Below, in pieces: positions 7,495 to 14,134 of a DNA stretch of 15,275 nt. A program made the position numbers and the translations under genes. Positions within the stretch are counted from its first letter, which is position 1. Every line of letters begins with the position of its first letter. The notes below the pieces were generated by a model, which was not told where the DNA came from, ran no database searches, and saw only the letters and a list, made by a program, of their open reading frames with translations. The DNA is from Spirochaetae bacterium HGW-Spirochaetae-7. Its GTDB lineage: Bacteria > Spirochaetota > Spirochaetia > Treponematales > UBA12059. The DNA lies in NCBI GenBank assembly GCA_002839245.1, contig PGXR01000043.1, positions 1 through 15,275 of the forward strand, given 5' to 3'.

Positions 7495-7519
7495 TCGAGG
7501 CTCCTCCCGGGGACGCGAT

Positions 7520-7548
7520 TTGAACTACCGGATTCTTTGTTATAGTAT
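7520..7548 (+). promoter_or_regulatory. Likely promoter of the MscS gene, giving a leaderless mRNA
   Basis: TTGAAC at 7520-7525, a 17-base spacer and TAGTAT at 7543-7548 (TATAGT at 7541-7546 also possible) precede the start codon closely. Initiation six to eight bases after the -10 falls at 7554-7556, right at the ATG. No Shine-Dalgarno sequence stands before that ATG, which agrees with a leaderless message. Confidence 0.55.
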
Positions 7549-7571
7549 ATCCATTATGACGGTAAATGAAA
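7544..7571 (-). promoter_or_regulatory. Likely promoter of the LapA-domain gene
   Basis: On the minus strand TTTCAT (7571-7566), a 16-base spacer and TATACT (7549-7544) form a fair sigma-70 match. Transcription from about 7537 would give a leader of about 42 bases with the GGGAGGAG site. The -35 lies inside the MscS coding region. The -10 shares bases with the plus-strand -10 of the MscS gene. Confidence 0.5.
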
Positions 7572-8395
7572 TGCTCGGCTACAGGCTGCTCTCTATCGGG
7601 AGTTTCTCGATCACCGCAGGAGTCATTATTTTCTGGATCCTCATCGCGGTGTTCGCGAAGGTCTCGGTCAAGCTCGTGTCGCGCCTGCTGGATCGGCCCG
7701 TCAAGCGCGGCAAGATGGACAAGGGAAACGCATACGCGATCCTGTCCATCCTCAAATACCTGATATGGGTTGTTGCGATCACCATATCGCTTCAGGCTGG
7801 CGGCTTGAACCTGGGTATCGTTTTCGCCGGCTCCGCGGCCCTGCTCGTCGGGCTAGGCTTCGGTATCCAGCAGATATTCAATGATCTGATGTCGGGAATC
7901 ATCCTGCTGTTCGAAGGCAACCTCAAGGTGGGAGACGTCATACAGCTCGAGAACGATACGGTTGGCGAGGTACGGCAAATGGGCCTGAGGACCTCCAGGA
8001 TCAAGACGCGGGACAATGTCGTGATGATAGTGCCAAACTCGAAATTCGTCAGCGATCGCATCATCAACTGGAGCAGCGAACAGGTCAGTACCCGTTTCCA
8101 TGTCGATGTGGGTGTTGCCTATGGAGCCGATATTGGCCAGGTCCAGTCCCTGTTGCTTGGGATGGCTAGCCGGCACCCGCGGGTAGAACACCTTCCCGAG
8201 CCTTTTGTGCGATTCAAGGATTTTGGCAGCAGCAGCCTGGATTTTCAGCTTTTCTTCTGGACCACCGAAATATTCACGGTGGAGAATATCAAGAGTGACC
8301 TGCGTTTCGAGATCGACAGGGAATTCCGTGCCAACGGCGTTCAGATTCCCTTCCCGCAGCGCGATGTCCACATTGTCGGCCAGGTCCAGACCTAG
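7556..8395 (+). CDS. mscS: MscS-family mechanosensitive channel
   Basis: MscS channels open under membrane tension to release solutes during hypo-osmotic shock. The 279-residue product is close to E. coli MscS (286). It has three membrane helices (about 16-40, 60-82, 86-118). The pore helix and its exit are clear: GSAALLVGLGFGIQQ at 92-106, LMSGIILLFEG at 111-121, then KVGDVIQL at 124-131 beginning the beta domain. VPNSKF at 159-164 and IPFPQRDVHI at 264-273 are family motifs. The open frame reaches back to 7202 but that part is antisense to the LapA gene; I use the ATG at 7556, with a second Met at 7571 as alternative. The stop TAG shares the CTAG palindrome with the facing gene. Confidence 0.92.
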   Translation: MTVNEMLGYRLLSIGSFSITAGVIIFWILIAVFAKVSVKLVSRLLDRPVKRGKMDKGNAYAILSILKYLIWVVAITISLQAGGLNLGIVFAGSAALLVGLGFGIQQIFNDLMSGIILLFEGNLKVGDVIQLENDTVGEVRQMGLRTSRIKTRDNVVMIVPNSKFVSDRIINWSSEQVSTRFHVDVGVAYGADIGQVQSLLLGMASRHPRVEHLPEPFVRFKDFGSSSLDFQLFFWTTEIFTVENIKSDLRFEIDREFRANGVQIPFPQRDVHIVGQVQT

Positions 8396-9711
8396 CTCGG
8401 GTACGGAGATTCAGGTACTGTCGGCTTGACGCCGAATACCCGGAGGCTCTCGGTCTTTCCCTTGAGCCGAATCTTGCCCAGCGCATTGAAACGCCGCTGG
8501 TTTTCCGCGTCAAGCCTCGAGAATACCGCCTCCGATATGACGCAGGGTGTCTTGATGGTCTTGCACGCGGATTCCAGCCTGGAGGCCACGTTGACGGCGT
8601 CGCCTATGACGGTGAAGTTCTTTCGCTCGTCGCTGCCAATGTCGCCTATCACCACCGTCCCGAAGTGGATGCCGACGCCGAAGTCCGCTATCGCCGGCAG
8701 GCCCTTGGCCGCGAGTTCGGCGCGTAAGTCGGGGATGGATTCGCGCATTTCGGCAAAGCAGGCGACAGCCCTGTCGCAGGCCGACGCGCTGCCCTGTTCC
8801 AGCCCGAAGATGGCCATGACCGCGTCACCGATGAACTTGTCGACGATGCCTCCGTGCCTGCGAATCGTCCCGGTCCACCTGCTGAAATAAGTATTGAGCA
8901 TTCCGGTAATCGCCTGGGCATCATTGGCTTCGCTGATGCCCGTAAAGTTCCTGATGTCAGAAAAAAGTATGCAGAGGTCGGCGTTCTGGGACCTGGCTTC
9001 ACCTCCGGCGATGATGCGGTCGCGGATGTCCTCGTCGACGTATTGACCGAACAGCGTGTTGATACGCTCCTTGAGCCTCAGCACGTCGGCCCTGCCTAGG
9101 CCGATGGATACGGCGAGCAGGGATCCGCCGAGCAGGATGTAGATATGCGTCGGATCCGACAGGAAGACCGGGAACCACGCGCCTATCGCCTGGATGGTCA
9201 ATTGCGCCTGCAGGTCCGGTACGGTCCGCATCACCTGCGAGGCTATGATGTCCTGGACTGTCCGTACGGTGTCGAAATAGAAATAGAGGAGAAGAAAGCA
9301 ACCGACGTTCGTCGCGGTCAGGATGAATTCCAGCATTATACGCGCTTTTTGGTTTTTGGTTAAAAGGATGAAGGTCTGGAAAGCGCCTGTCGCGACGCTG
9401 AAGACCCAGAACCAGATATGGGCGGCGTTCATGATGAATGTCCAGCCTTCGCGGCTTTCCATCAGCGTATAGATGAGCGGTGCTATAAGGGAACCGAAAA
9501 ACCTGACGGCCGGGTTGCTGCCGAAGAGGACGAGGACGACCGTCTGTATCAGCAGGAATCCCAGCAGCGCGACATGGCCCGCATTGCCGAAGAATTGCAT
9601 GCCTGACTGGCTGAAGTTCATGAGTATGTAGAACAGGGCAAATTGGCCGGAAGCCAGCAACAGCTCCCTGACCATCCGCTTGAAAAATGAGCCGATACTC
9701 GTTGCTTGCAT
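8392..9711 (-). CDS. Membrane-bound class IIIb adenylate/guanylate cyclase
   Basis: It should make cyclic AMP from ATP at the membrane. The 439-residue product has six hydrophobic segments (about 18-33, 47-64, 70-83, 96-118, 125-146, 188-206) with a polar loop at 147-187 that could be a sensor region. No HAMP domain is evident; a short linker (207-240) leads to the cyclase domain (about 243-428). Metal ligands are D252 (FSDIRNFT) and D296 (DKFIGDAVMAIFG); K292 and T367 (FTVIGD) are the base-specifying pair in class IIIb; N374 and R378 (NVASRLE) complete the site. Lys/Thr favours adenylate over guanylate cyclase. AGGAAGG sits seven bases before the ATG at 9711. The gene diverges from the acyl-CoA synthetase. 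Confidence 0.9.
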   Translation of the reverse strand: MQATSIGSFFKRMVRELLLASGQFALFYILMNFSQSGMQFFGNAGHVALLGFLLIQTVVLVLFGSNPAVRFFGSLIAPLIYTLMESREGWTFIMNAAHIWFWVFSVATGAFQTFILLTKNQKARIMLEFILTATNVGCFLLLYFYFDTVRTVQDIIASQVMRTVPDLQAQLTIQAIGAWFPVFLSDPTHIYILLGGSLLAVSIGLGRADVLRLKERINTLFGQYVDEDIRDRIIAGGEARSQNADLCILFSDIRNFTGISEANDAQAITGMLNTYFSRWTGTIRRHGGIVDKFIGDAVMAIFGLEQGSASACDRAVACFAEMRESIPDLRAELAAKGLPAIADFGVGIHFGTVVIGDIGSDERKNFTVIGDAVNVASRLESACKTIKTPCVISEAVFSRLDAENQRRFNALGKIRLKGKTESLRVFGVKPTVPESPYPS

Positions 9712-9746
9712 GTTGGTACCTTCCTGCAGAACGACAGTATCGCCTA

Positions 9747-9764
9747 TCGACGGGAAATCGTCGA
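9747..9764. repeat. Inverted repeat in the cyclase/acyl-CoA synthetase divergent region
   Basis: TCGACG and CGTCGA arms (six bases, perfect) flank a six-base centre. The site lies 36-53 bases upstream of the cyclase start codon, close to a weak minus-strand promoter match (TCGACG, 17 bases, GATACT, with the -10 at 9741-9736). It could be an operator, though TCGA-rich words are common in this sequence. Confidence 0.3.
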
Positions 9765-9820
9765 GCCGGACTTGGGAAAAACCGTCGAATACCTGTCCGC
9801 CGGGCCTGTATTATCGAAAG

Positions 9821-9846
9821 CGGAAAACCTTTTTCCGGTATATACT
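9821..9846 (+). promoter_or_regulatory. Possible acyl-CoA synthetase promoter with an overlapping palindrome
   Basis: TATACT at 9841-9846 is a good -10. No -35 of quality stands 16-18 bases before it; instead a near-perfect palindrome occupies the spacer and -35 zone, CGGAAAA (9821-9827), three bases, TTTTCCG (9831-9837). The position fits an operator or activator site for a promoter that depends on a regulator. Start near 9853 would leave a leader of about 45 bases. Confidence 0.45.
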
Positions 9847-9885
9847 GTCGGAAACGGCGGCCTTGATGCTGCCGATCATGAAACC

Positions 9886-9889
9886 GGAG
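9886..9889 (+). promoter_or_regulatory. Ribosome binding site that decides the acyl-CoA synthetase start
   Basis: GGAG lies eight bases before the ATG at 9898. It supports this start over upstream in-frame Met codons, whose encoded residues do not resemble an adenylating-enzyme N-terminus. Confidence 0.65.
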
Positions 9890-9897
9890 CGACATTT

Positions 9898-11841
9898 ATG
9901 GGAAATACCGTATTGGCCATGCTCGACAAGGCGGCCGTCACGTATGCCAACGAGCCGTACTCGCTGAGGAAGACCGATTCCGGGTGGGAAGCGGTCACGT
10001 ACTCCCAGACCCGGTCCCGCGCACGGGCTTTCGGCGCCTGGCTCTTGGGGCGTGGCTTCAAGAAGGGTGATACGGCCGCGATCCTGGCGGAAGGTTCGCC
10101 TGAATGGATCATCGGCGAACTGGGGCTTCTATCCGCCGGCATGATTTCCGTCCCCCTGTCCATCAAGCTCCTCGCGGACGAGATACCGTTCAGGGTGAAA
10201 CACTCGGGAGCAGTGGTCTTCCTGACGACCAGGAACCAGCTCGACAAGGTGTTCTCGGCGCTGAAGGCCGCCTCGCTCGAGCCCCTGGTGGTGCTGCTCG
10301 ACGACGACGAGTCGGGTCTCGTCGCCGCCTGTTCCGCTGCCGGCTATCCCCGCGGCAAGGCGGTGCTCCTCCGCGACGCGCTTTCGGAGGGCGCTGCCGA
10401 AATTGCCGCTCCCGGCTCCAGCCGGGAATCCGAACTCGACGCGATGGCTGCCTCGATCGGGGACGGCGACGTGGTGACGATCAGCTACACGAGCGGTACC
10501 ACGGGCGATCCCAAGGGCATCATGCTCACTCACCGCAATTACTTCGTCAATTGCCAGGACGGCGTGGAGCTGTTCGGGGACATCTACCATTACTCGACGC
10601 TGATCATCCTGCCTTTGGACCATTCGTTCGCGCATACCGTCGGCATCTACGCCGGCCTCGTCTGCGGCCTGGCACTATACTTCGTGGACGCGCGCGGGGG
10701 CGGCATGGGAATCCTCCGCAACATCCCCATTAACCTTCGCGAGGTCGAGCCGAAATTCCTTTTGACCGTGCCCGCCCTCTCGGGGAACTTCATGAAGAAG
10801 ATCATCGCAGGCATCGAAGAGAAGGGCGGTTTCATCGAGCGCCTGTTCAAGGCCGGCATCAAGGCGGGAGTCGAACTGAACGGCGACGGATTCCACAAGC
10901 CAGGGTTAGGCAGGATAATCCGCTACGGACTGGTCCATGCGCTGGCCAAAGCGCTCATATTCAACAAGGTCAAGACGATGGTTTTCGGCAGGAACATCGA
11001 GTTCTGCGTCGGCGGCGGCGCCCTCCTCGACGTCAAGCAGCAGGAGTTCTTCGCTTCGTTCGGCGTGCCCATCTTCCAGGGCTACGGCCTGACCGAAGCC
11101 GCCCCGATCATCAGCTCCAACTCACCTTTGTCGTACAAGTTCGGCACTTCCGGCCGTATCGCCGCCTCGATCGAATGCACGATACGGAAGCAGGACGGAT
11201 CGATTTGCCCGACCGGGGTGACCGGCGAGATAGTCATTCGCGGCGGCAACGTGATGAAGGGCTACTATCGCAACCCCGAGGCGTCGGCCAAGGCCTTGCG
11301 GGACGGCTGGCTGTGGACTGGCGACCTCGCGTACATGGATGGGGATGGTTTCCTCGTCGTGGTGGGCAGGGAGAAGGCCCTCCTCATCGCGGAGGACGGC
11401 GAAAAGTACAGCCCCGAGGAAATAGAGGAGGCCGTCGGCTGTTCGACCGACGCCTTCAGTGCAATCATGGCCTGGAACGAGCAGAGGAAATACACGGTAG
11501 CCCTGGTGACCCTCGACGAGGACAAGGTCAAGAGACTTGCCTCCGCCCGGGGCGCGGCTACGGCAGAGGAGGTGCTCGCCCTGCTGCGCGAGGAATTCTT
11601 CAGGTTCAGGACCGACCACAAGGCCAAGAAGGTCCAGCCCGCGTGGATACCCGCGTCCTTCATGATAGTCCCCGGACAATTCTCCGAGAAGGACGGCACC
11701 ATCAATTCTACGATGAAGCTGGTCCGCCACCGCGTGACGACGGTCTACCGTGATCTGATAGACTACGCGTACACCCACGATGGCGGCAAGCCGGAGAACG
11801 ACCGGAACCTGGAGGCGGTGGTCGCGATGCTAGCGAAGTGA
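9898..11841 (+). CDS. Long-chain acyl-CoA synthetase (AMP-forming, FAA1/FadD type)
   Basis: It activates fatty acids with ATP and coenzyme A through an acyl-adenylate. The 647-residue product shows the adenylate-forming motifs in order: the ATP-binding loop YTSGTTGDPKG at 197-207, the YGLTEAAP motif at 396-403, WTGD at 473-476, GREKALLIAEDGEKYSPEEIE at 490-510 joining the two domains, and a C-terminal TMKLVR with K606 as probable catalytic lysine. A long insert between the second and fourth motifs (about 270-365) is typical of the FAA1 group. The frame is open back to 9706, but GGAG at 9886-9889 with eight-base spacing and the palindromic promoter zone upstream make the ATG at 9898 the better start. 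It ends four bases before the facing gene. Confidence 0.92.
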   Translation: MGNTVLAMLDKAAVTYANEPYSLRKTDSGWEAVTYSQTRSRARAFGAWLLGRGFKKGDTAAILAEGSPEWIIGELGLLSAGMISVPLSIKLLADEIPFRVKHSGAVVFLTTRNQLDKVFSALKAASLEPLVVLLDDDESGLVAACSAAGYPRGKAVLLRDALSEGAAEIAAPGSSRESELDAMAASIGDGDVVTISYTSGTTGDPKGIMLTHRNYFVNCQDGVELFGDIYHYSTLIILPLDHSFAHTVGIYAGLVCGLALYFVDARGGGMGILRNIPINLREVEPKFLLTVPALSGNFMKKIIAGIEEKGGFIERLFKAGIKAGVELNGDGFHKPGLGRIIRYGLVHALAKALIFNKVKTMVFGRNIEFCVGGGALLDVKQQEFFASFGVPIFQGYGLTEAAPIISSNSPLSYKFGTSGRIAASIECTIRKQDGSICPTGVTGEIVIRGGNVMKGYYRNPEASAKALRDGWLWTGDLAYMDGDGFLVVVGREKALLIAEDGEKYSPEEIEEAVGCSTDAFSAIMAWNEQRKYTVALVTLDEDKVKRLASARGAATAEEVLALLREEFFRFRTDHKAKKVQPAWIPASFMIVPGQFSEKDGTINSTMKLVRHRVTTVYRDLIDYAYTHDGGKPENDRNLEAVVAMLAK

Positions 11842-11845
11842 TGGA

Positions 11846-12637
11846 TCAGTCCGGCCCCATCTCGGTGAGCCGGCTCCAGTACTTCCTTGGCATGTGAGAC
11901 ATCTGGAGCCGCCTGTTGCGTCGCGGCTCTATCGCTATCGCCCTGAAGTAGAGGCTCCATAAGGCGCGGATCTCCTTCTCGCCCCGCGACAGCTCTGCTT
12001 CGGGATCCGGCCTTCCGCCATCCTGCGTGGTTGCAGCGTCGAGATGGAAGCCTTCGACCAGGCTGCAGGGGCGGCCCGCCTCGTGGATGATGGCCGAGCC
12101 GCGCGCCAGGTCATGGATGGCGAAACGCATCGACGAAAAGCGCGTGGAGAAGTGTTCGGCGATCAGCGGCAGCACGTCGCAGGATGGCTCCACGGGAGCG
12201 TACCAGGATCCGTCGGAAAGCTTGGAAAAGCGCACGAGGCCGCAGAACTTGTGGCCTTCCTGCCTGGCCCTGAGCGCGGCTTTCTCGACCGCGAGCACGT
12301 CTCCGTCAGAAAGGTCGTCGAGTGCCTTGGCGCCTTTCCGCCAAAGCTTTCGCAGCACCGTTGCCAGCGACGCGTCCGCTCCTGGCATCCCTGAAAGAAA
12401 AGCCTCGAGTACGGTGACCATCGCCTGCGACCCGGCGCGGTTCGATATCCTGTCCCACAATGCCGCCGCCCGCTCGTCGTCCCGAGCCACCTGGAAGCGT
12501 GCCTCGAACAGCGTCGGCTCCACGCGGGCATCGAGAACGCGGGGAGCTGGCTCCCTTGAGTTGAGCGCCTCGGCGCAGGCACAGAGGAATCCGGGGAAGC
12601 TTCCGTGGTAGACGATCGTTCCTTCGGCTCCATTCAT
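11846..12637 (-). CDS. TIGR03915-type putative DNA metabolism protein (DUF4130), partner of the radical SAM protein
   Basis: I recognise this 263-residue product as the family annotated as probable DNA metabolism protein, TIGR03915/DUF4130. The N-terminus has the family's YHGSFPGFLCA opening (10-20). The DUF4130-like part carries EHFSTRFSSMRFAIHDLAR at 161-179, the acidic GEKEIRALWSLYFRAIAI segment (219-236), and MPRKYWSRLTEM at 249-260 near the end, all as expected from memory of the family. No membrane segment, signal or metal-binding cysteine cluster is seen. Its biochemical activity is unknown. The start at 12637 overlaps the radical SAM stop as ATGA, so the two are translationally coupled and almost certainly act together. 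No uracil-DNA glycosylase domain is fused or adjacent. Confidence 0.85.
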   Translation of the reverse strand: MNGAEGTIVYHGSFPGFLCACAEALNSREPAPRVLDARVEPTLFEARFQVARDDERAAALWDRISNRAGSQAMVTVLEAFLSGMPGADASLATVLRKLWRKGAKALDDLSDGDVLAVEKAALRARQEGHKFCGLVRFSKLSDGSWYAPVEPSCDVLPLIAEHFSTRFSSMRFAIHDLARGSAIIHEAGRPCSLVEGFHLDAATTQDGGRPDPEAELSRGEKEIRALWSLYFRAIAIEPRRNRRLQMSHMPRKYWSRLTEMGPD

Positions 12638-14070
12638 GCCGAGGCATCCCAGTCGAACTCGAGCTGCGTGCCGCCCAGCTTTTCGCGGGCTCCGTCGACG
12701 AGGGCAGCGCGGGCAAAGGCTGCCTCTGGATTGGCGCTTTTCATAGAACCGGCAATTCTGGGGACTGTCCCCGAACAGGTGACGAAGAACGCGGCGCGCT
12801 TCATGACCACGCCGAGTGCCTGCAGAGCCTCAGGCTTCAATGCAGACCCGGAGCGGGCGCGAAGGATGCGCGACGCCGAACGGGGTCCGATGCCGGGAAC
12901 GCGGAGCAGTTCCAGGTAATCCGCCCTGTTCACGTCGACGGGAAAGCGGTCGAGGTTGCGCAGCGCCCATGCGCACTTGGGGTCCAGGTCGGCGTCCAGG
13001 AAAGGGCGGTCGGCCGAGAGTATCTCGTCGGCCTTGAAGCCGTAGAAGCGGAACAGCCAGTCAGCCTGGTACAGCCTGTGCTCCCGGAGAAGCGGAGGGC
13101 CCGGGAGGGCGGGAACCCGCGGGTCGGGAGTTGTGGGCACGAAGGCGGAGTAGTATACCCGGCGGCCGTCGTACGCCAGGTACAGGTTCTCGGCGAGGCC
13201 GAGGATAACCGCGTCGGATTCCGGGCTTGCGCCGACGACGAGCTGGGTGCTCTGTCCTGCCGGCAGGACGGCTGCCTCGGGATTCCTGCGGCGGTCTTTG
13301 CGTACCTCCATGACCGAGGGGCGGTCCGTCGAAGCAAGGCGCACATCGTACACCGGTACCCGCTCGGCAGCTGCACCGCTGACCGCGGGCAGGTTTCCGA
13401 AGGCTGTCGAGCCAGGATTTGAGGATGGCACTGAAGAGGGCGTTACGTCGGTCGGCAACAAGCGCCTGGGTTCGAAGCCCCCCGCTCGGGCAAGCGAGCG
13501 CATCACCGAGAAGATGGCCCTGGGACTTTTGTCGGGGGCTACGGAGCCGAGGCTTTCAGCGCTCGGCAACTCGATGTTCACCGAGACGCGGTCCGCCCAA
13601 CGGGCCGCCTCGGCGACGAGCTGTTCCGAAGCGCCGGGGATGGCCTTGAGGTGGAGGTAGCCGTTCCAGCGCTCGCGTACCCGTAGCGTCCGGGCGACCG
13701 AGATCAGCCGCTCCATCGTAGTATCAGGACAGCCTGTAACGCCTGAAGACAGGAATGCGCCCTCTATGTAATTGCGTTTGTAGAAGTCGATGACGAGGCG
13801 GACAAGTTCCTCGGGTTCGAAGCCCGCCCGGCTCACGTCGTTGGAGCGGCGGTTAACGCAGTAGGCGCAGTCCCATGCGCAGGCGTTGGACAACAGCACC
13901 TTGAGGAGGGACACGCAGCGGCCGTCCGCGGCCCAGGTATGGCATATGCCGCCGACGGCGCCATTGCCGAGCCCACCGGACAACGCCGGGCGCGCGCTTC
14001 CCGACGACGAGCATGACGCGTCGTACTTGGCGGCATCGGACAGAATCTCGAGCTTCCGTATCGTGTCCAT
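12634..14070 (-). CDS. TIGR03916-type putative DNA modification/repair radical SAM protein
   Basis: The 478-residue product carries the radical SAM cluster motif C64-x3-C68-x2-C71 (SNACAWDCAYC), which binds the [4Fe-4S] that cleaves S-adenosylmethionine. GICHTWAADGRCVSLLKVLL at 41-60 precedes it, and C20, C43 and C52 are extra conserved-looking cysteines. AGQSTQLVVGASPESDAVIL at 271-290 is a family signature. A helix-hairpin-helix, LLRVPGIGPRSASRIL at 388-403, points to DNA contact. This layout is the family linked by annotation to DNA repair and often to uracil-DNA glycosylase; its reaction is unknown. Residues about 200-240 form a Pro/Ser-rich stretch that looks like an insertion. C431 sits in the C-terminal tail. 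GAGGT precedes the ATG at 14070. Confidence 0.9.
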   Translation of the reverse strand: MDTIRKLEILSDAAKYDASCSSSGSARPALSGGLGNGAVGGICHTWAADGRCVSLLKVLLSNACAWDCAYCVNRRSNDVSRAGFEPEELVRLVIDFYKRNYIEGAFLSSGVTGCPDTTMERLISVARTLRVRERWNGYLHLKAIPGASEQLVAEAARWADRVSVNIELPSAESLGSVAPDKSPRAIFSVMRSLARAGGFEPRRLLPTDVTPSSVPSSNPGSTAFGNLPAVSGAAAERVPVYDVRLASTDRPSVMEVRKDRRRNPEAAVLPAGQSTQLVVGASPESDAVILGLAENLYLAYDGRRVYYSAFVPTTPDPRVPALPGPPLLREHRLYQADWLFRFYGFKADEILSADRPFLDADLDPKCAWALRNLDRFPVDVNRADYLELLRVPGIGPRSASRILRARSGSALKPEALQALGVVMKRAAFFVTCSGTVPRIAGSMKSANPEAAFARAALVDGAREKLGGTQLEFDWDASA

Positions 14071-14071
14071 G

Positions 14072-14087
14072 TCGACCTCTTGGTCGA
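14072..14087. repeat. Palindrome at the radical SAM transcription start and ribosome site
   Basis: TCGACC and GGTCGA (six-base perfect arms) flank a four-base centre. The palindrome runs from the end of the -10 to two bases before the start codon and contains the ribosome site. A protein bound here could block both initiation of transcription and access to the message. It does not resemble LexA boxes known to me. Confidence 0.35.
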
Positions 14088-14115
14088 TACTACTATACGG
14101 GCGTTAAGCGGTCAA
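14087..14115 (-). promoter_or_regulatory. Sigma-70-type promoter of the radical SAM/DUF4130 pair
   Basis: On the minus strand TTGACC (14115-14110), a 17-base spacer and TAGTAT (14092-14087) make a strong match. Initiation near 14080 would leave only about ten bases before the ATG at 14070. The -35 also forms one arm of an inverted repeat, CGGTCA/TGACCG, at 14109-14114 and 14125-14130. Confidence 0.65.
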
Positions 14116-14134
14116 GCCGATAAATGACCGGCGC

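Noticed and set aside
7202..7555. Upstream extension of the MscS frame
   Set aside because: It is antisense to the LapA-domain gene, and family length and the promoter at 7520-7548 place the start at 7556.
9706..9897. Upstream extension of the acyl-CoA synthetase frame
   Set aside because: It overlaps the divergent control region, encodes no family sequence and lacks a ribosome site; GGAG at 9886 supports the ATG at 9898.
11122..11778. 218-residue minus-strand open frame
   Set aside because: Antisense to the conserved motifs of the acyl-CoA synthetase; a high-GC shadow frame.
14072..14130. LexA/SOS box before the radical SAM gene
   Set aside because: The repeats do not fit the CGAAC-type, GTTC-type or CTG-type boxes that I know; they are reported only as unassigned palindromes.
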